Below are positions 6,560-9,471 of a DNA stretch of 9,471 nt, one piece after another. A model generated the notes under the pieces. The model was given only the letters and a program-made list of their open reading frames with translations, was not told the DNA's origin and did no database searches. Each line of letters starts with the position of its first letter. Within the stretch, counting starts at the first letter, position 1. The stretch comes from Xanthobacteraceae bacterium (lineage in GTDB: Bacteria; Pseudomonadota; Alphaproteobacteria; Rhizobiales; Xanthobacteraceae): assembly GCA_030043175.1 (NCBI GenBank), contig JASHYD010000554.1:1-9471 (forward strand). The letters are read 5' to 3'. A program made the translations under genes and the position numbers.

Positions 6560-7374
6560 GCGTGATCGAACTGGACCGCGATCCCGCGACCGGCGCATTG
6601 CGCACCGCGCCGAAGCTCGGCGTGTGCGGCATCACCAAGCTCTACAGGCGCGACGGCGCTACGCTGCCGGTGCTGGAGAACTTCTCGCTCGCGGTTTCCG
6701 ACCTCGAATTTCTCGTACTACTCGGGCCCTCGGGCTGCGGCAAGTCCACGTTGCTGCGCATCATCGACGGGATCGAGACCTGCGATGTCGGGCAGATCTT
6801 CCTCGACGGCAAGGACGTAACCGGGACGACCGGCTCGGGGCGCGGAATGGTGTTCCAGAGCTTCGAGCTGTTTCCCTGGCGCACCGTGCTCGGCAACGTG
6901 GCGTTCGGCCTGGAGGTCGCCGGCGTCGGCACCAAGGAGCGCACTGACATTGCGCGCAACTACCTCAACCTCGTCGGCCTGACTGGGTTCGAAAATGCCT
7001 ATCCGTATGAACTGTCCGGCGGCATGCAGCAGCGCGTTGGCATTGCACGCGCGCTTGCAATCGACCCGACTGTGCTGCTGATGGACGAGCCCTACGGCGC
7101 GCTCGACGTGCAGACGCGCGACCTGCTGCAGGATGAGTTGCTCAACATCTGGGAGAAGCTGCGCAAGACCGTGATCCTGGTCACGCACTCGATCGAAGAA
7201 GCGCTCTACCTCGCCGACCGCATCGTGGTGATGTCGCCGCGCCCGGCGCGTATTGAGCAGGTCATTGAGGTGCCGTTCGGGCGCCCGCGCCGCGACGAGA
7301 TCAAGAGCACGCCTGAGTTTCTCAATCTTCGCCGCCAGATCTGGCAAAGCCTGAAAAAAACCGCGCACGTCTGA
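6556..7374 (+). CDS. ABC transporter ATP-binding protein, SsuB/TauB type
   Basis: This 272-residue cytoplasmic ATPase drives the importer. All nucleotide-binding motifs are intact: Walker A GPSGCGKST (57-65), Q-loop Gln101 in QSFELFPW, signature LSGGMQQR (153-160), Walker B VLLMDEP (173-179), D-loop ALD (182-184) and switch His211 in VTHSIEEAL. The FPW after the Q-loop is characteristic of the nitrate/sulfonate/taurine group. ATG 6556 is chosen because it overlaps the permease stop (ATGA); GTG 6529 would add nine residues inside the permease. It ends 34 bases before the binding-protein gene. Confidence 0.95.
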   Translation: MSVIELDRDPATGALRTAPKLGVCGITKLYRRDGATLPVLENFSLAVSDLEFLVLLGPSGCGKSTLLRIIDGIETCDVGQIFLDGKDVTGTTGSGRGMVFQSFELFPWRTVLGNVAFGLEVAGVGTKERTDIARNYLNLVGLTGFENAYPYELSGGMQQRVGIARALAIDPTVLLMDEPYGALDVQTRDLLQDELLNIWEKLRKTVILVTHSIEEALYLADRIVVMSPRPARIEQVIEVPFGRPRRDEIKSTPEFLNLRRQIWQSLKKTAHV

Positions 7375-7408
7375 ACCGCCAGATGGACAGAACGGAGATA
7401 CGTGCCTG

Positions 7409-8437
7409 ATGACTTTGACCCGCCGGCAATTCGCCCGCTCGGCCGCGGGCCTCGGCGCCGCCGCAATGCTGCCCTTCGGTAGCGCGTTCGCCCAGAAAGG
7501 TCGCAGTCTGAACGTCATCATCCAGGGCTTCAGCCTCGCGATCCACATCCCGCAGGTCATCGCGCTGCAGGAGGGCTTGCCCGAGCTCGGCTACGCACCC
7601 GCCAAGATGAACCGCATCGAGTCGATGCAGATCGTCACGCAGTCGATCGTGGCGAACTCTGCCGAAGCCGGCGACGCCGACGTCGCCTCAGCGATGCGCG
7701 CGTCCCAGGTCGGTGCCAAGATCAAGATGATCGGCATGGTCTACAACAGCACCAGCCAGGTCTTCGTGGTGAATGCCGACAAGATCAAGTCCTACGCGGC
7801 CTTCAAGGACCCTTCCAATGCGATCGCGCTGAACTCGCGCGGCGACTTCATCTATGTGTTGCTCGCCGGCGTGCTCGCCAAGCACGACCTCGACATCGAG
7901 GACACCACGATCATCGAGATCGGCGGCTCGGGCTCGCGAATGCGCGCGCTCCTCGCCGGCCGCGTGGCCGCCGTGCCGGTGCATTTCGATCAGGCCGCCG
8001 AGATGGTGAACCAGGGAAACTTCAAGGTGCTCATCGAGCCATGGCAGGAATACAAGACTTGGCTCTCCGAGCCCTGGCTCGTGCCGAGCGCCTGGGCGGA
8101 CGACAAGGACAATCACCGCATCGCGACCGACCTCATCAAGGCGATGATCACATCGTTCCGTCGCGCCAGCGCAGACTACGGCTACTTCGCCACGGGCTTC
8201 CGCAAATACGCGACCGTCCCGGATGCCGCGAAGGTGCCCGACGAGAAGCTCAGGCCGATCTGGCAAAAGCTGTCGCAGGACATCAAGGCCTGGCCGAAGG
8301 ATGGGGGCTTCAAGCGCGAATACTTCAAGGAGCTCCTGCCGGTCTATCGCAAGGCTGGCGCGATCAAGGGCGAGCCCGATCTCACCGGCCTGATCGAGAC
8401 CCGCTTTGTCGAACAGGCGCTGCAAGAGCTTGGCTGA
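7409..8437 (+). CDS. ABC transporter substrate-binding protein with Tat signal
   Basis: This 342-residue periplasmic protein of the NMT1/SsuA/TauA-like type delivers the substrate to the two permeases. The N-terminus is a twin-arginine signal: T-R-R-Q-F-A at residues 4-9, a hydrophobic stretch AAGLGAAAMLPFG, and a cleavage site at about AFA28/Q29. There is no lipobox cysteine, so it should be soluble in the periplasm. The fold pattern fits the family: LNVIIQGFSLAIHIPQVIALQEGL at the start, then ANSAEAGDADVASAM, the segment GSRMRALLAGRVAAVPVHF, and a helical C-terminus, given here in parts. ATG 7409 has GGAG 11 bases upstream, somewhat far. The Tat signal suggests folding before export. The ligand cannot be read from the sequence; TauA-like proteins bind substrates from sulfonates to nitriles and aromatics. 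Confidence 0.9.
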   Translation: MTLTRRQFARSAAGLGAAAMLPFGSAFAQKGRSLNVIIQGFSLAIHIPQVIALQEGLPELGYAPAKMNRIESMQIVTQSIVANSAEAGDADVASAMRASQVGAKIKMIGMVYNSTSQVFVVNADKIKSYAAFKDPSNAIALNSRGDFIYVLLAGVLAKHDLDIEDTTIIEIGGSGSRMRALLAGRVAAVPVHFDQAAEMVNQGNFKVLIEPWQEYKTWLSEPWLVPSAWADDKDNHRIATDLIKAMITSFRRASADYGYFATGFRKYATVPDAAKVPDEKLRPIWQKLSQDIKAWPKDGGFKREYFKELLPVYRKAGAIKGEPDLTGLIETRFVEQALQELG

Positions 8438-8465
8438 TGCCGGTACTGGCGTAAGGAGCAGCACA

Positions 8466-9471
8466 ATGACGGAAGTGCGGGTATTGTCGGCATCGGGCCA
8501 GGTCGGTTCGGGCTTTCTCGAATCCTCCCTCGAGCGCGGCATCTCGCTCGAACCTCACGTCATCGCTTGCGACGGCGGCTCGACTGACGCAGGACCGGCG
8601 CATCTCGGCAGCGGCCAGCCGCACTTCTCGCGCGAGGGCACCAAGCGCGATCTGCGGCTGATGCTGCGCGGCGGCACCAAGCTCGGCGTTCCAGTGATTG
8701 TCGGATCCTGCGGCTTCGGCGGCGGCGATGCAGGCGTCGACTGGATGCGCGACATCGCGCTGGAGATCGCTAAGGAGGAAGGCCTGAAGTTCAACCTCGC
8801 GCTGGTGCGCAGCGAGCAGGACAAGGACTATCTCAAGCGTCGCTACCGCGAGGGACGCATCACACCGCTCAACCCAGCGCCGCCGATCAGCGACGAGGTC
8901 ATTGACCGCAGCGCGCATATCGTCGGCATGATGGGTCACGAGCCGATCGCCGCCGCGATCGAGAAAGGCGCGCAGGTCGTGCTTGCAGGCCGCGCCTCGG
9001 ACACCGCGCTTTTCTCGTCCGTGCCGCTGATGATGGGCGCGGGCGCCGGCCCAGCCTGGCATGCGGCGAAGATTCTCGAATGCGGGACCGCCTGCGTGGT
9101 GCAGCGCAAGCGTCCGGACAGCATCATGGCCTGGATCCGCGACGATCATTTTGACGTGGAGCCGATGGACATGGACGTGCGCTGCAGCGCGCAGAGCGTC
9201 GCCTCGCACACGCTCTACGAGAACGCGGACCCGTTCCTGATCACCGAGCCCGACGGCACGCTCGACTCACATGGCGCACGTTACGATGCGCTGAATGACC
9301 GCGCGGTGCGCGTCTACGGCTCGCAGTTCCGCAAGGCCGATCGCGTTACGATCAAACTCGAGGGCGCCGAGATGGCAGGTTATCAGGCGATCATCATCGG
9401 CGGCGTGCGCGAGCCGTTCATCATCCGCCAGCTCGATTCATGGCTCGAGGCGATGCAGCAGAGCTTCTACG
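8466..9471 (+). CDS. AtuA-family (DUF1446) protein, 3' end outside window
   Basis: An open frame without stop runs from ATG 8466 to the window end (335 codons; family members are usually about 450 or more residues, so the C-terminus is missing). It is recognised as the acyclic terpene utilisation AtuA/DUF1446 family by CDGGSTDAGPAHLGSG (35-50), the Gly-rich GSCGFGGGDAGVDW (79-92 region), VVLAGRASDTALFSSVPLMMG, and a later DPFLITEPDGTLD. AAGGAG lies 7 bases upstream of the ATG, a strong ribosome site. It follows the binding-protein gene by 28 bases on the same strand, so it belongs to the transporter operon. The family is named after a Pseudomonas citronellol/geraniol cluster, but its biochemical role is not established. 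Here it is likely a cytoplasmic enzyme acting on the imported compound. Similarity to AtuA does not by itself show that the substrate is a terpene. Confidence 0.9.
   Translation, partial: MTEVRVLSASGQVGSGFLESSLERGISLEPHVIACDGGSTDAGPAHLGSGQPHFSREGTKRDLRLMLRGGTKLGVPVIVGSCGFGGGDAGVDWMRDIALEIAKEEGLKFNLALVRSEQDKDYLKRRYREGRITPLNPAPPISDEVIDRSAHIVGMMGHEPIAAAIEKGAQVVLAGRASDTALFSSVPLMMGAGAGPAWHAAKILECGTACVVQRKRPDSIMAWIRDDHFDVEPMDMDVRCSAQSVASHTLYENADPFLITEPDGTLDSHGARYDALNDRAVRVYGSQFRKADRVTIKLEGAEMAGYQAIIIGGVREPFIIRQLDSWLEAMQQSFY

Noticed and set aside
6718..7560. Long minus-strand frame across the ATPase and binding-protein genes
   Set aside because: It overlaps two well-supported plus-strand genes and shows no motif.
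1..9471. CRISPR array, tRNA, rRNA or complete insertion sequence
   Set aside because: No regularly spaced repeats, no tRNA cloverleaf or rRNA motif, and no transposase frame with terminal repeats were seen.

Overview
The window is GC-rich alphaproteobacterial DNA. It most resembles the Bradyrhizobium/Rhodopseudomonas group of Hyphomicrobiales. This rests on the high-GC codon use, the class III alcohol dehydrogenase type, a decayed intergenic palindrome whose accidental translation resembles the repeat peptides common in those genomes, and a Rhizobiales-type trbB remnant. The assignment is inference, not proof.

Left part (1-2140). The minus strand carries an MFS transporter that is frameshifted inside its motif A and runs off the window edge. 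A roughly 300-base gap with the decayed palindromic repeat follows. Next is an intact glutathione-dependent formaldehyde dehydrogenase (class III ADH), with a promoter-sized upstream region holding one perfect inverted repeat.

Middle (about 2270-3150). This is a scar of a conjugative element: the first half of trbB, broken by a one-base deletion and cut off directly after its Walker A motif. About 340 bases follow that I cannot assign.

Right part (3151-9471). This is a well-organised, apparently intact divergent catabolic/transport cluster. On the minus strand a GntR/HutC-family regulator is followed 31 bases later by an SMP-30/gluconolactonase-type lactonase. On the plus strand are two membrane permeases and an ATPase, coupled by ATGA overlaps. 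A Tat-exported substrate-binding protein comes next, then an AtuA-family (DUF1446) protein cut by the window end. Only 52 bases separate the regulator from the first permease (GTG start), and they hold a perfect 7-6-7 palindrome that is a strong operator candidate. The likely logic is that an effector binds GntR and releases both operons. A TauABC/SsuABC-like importer then takes up a small organic compound, which the AtuA-family protein and the lactonase help degrade. The substrate is not identifiable from the sequence. The combination is the most promising candidate here for an undescribed pathway.
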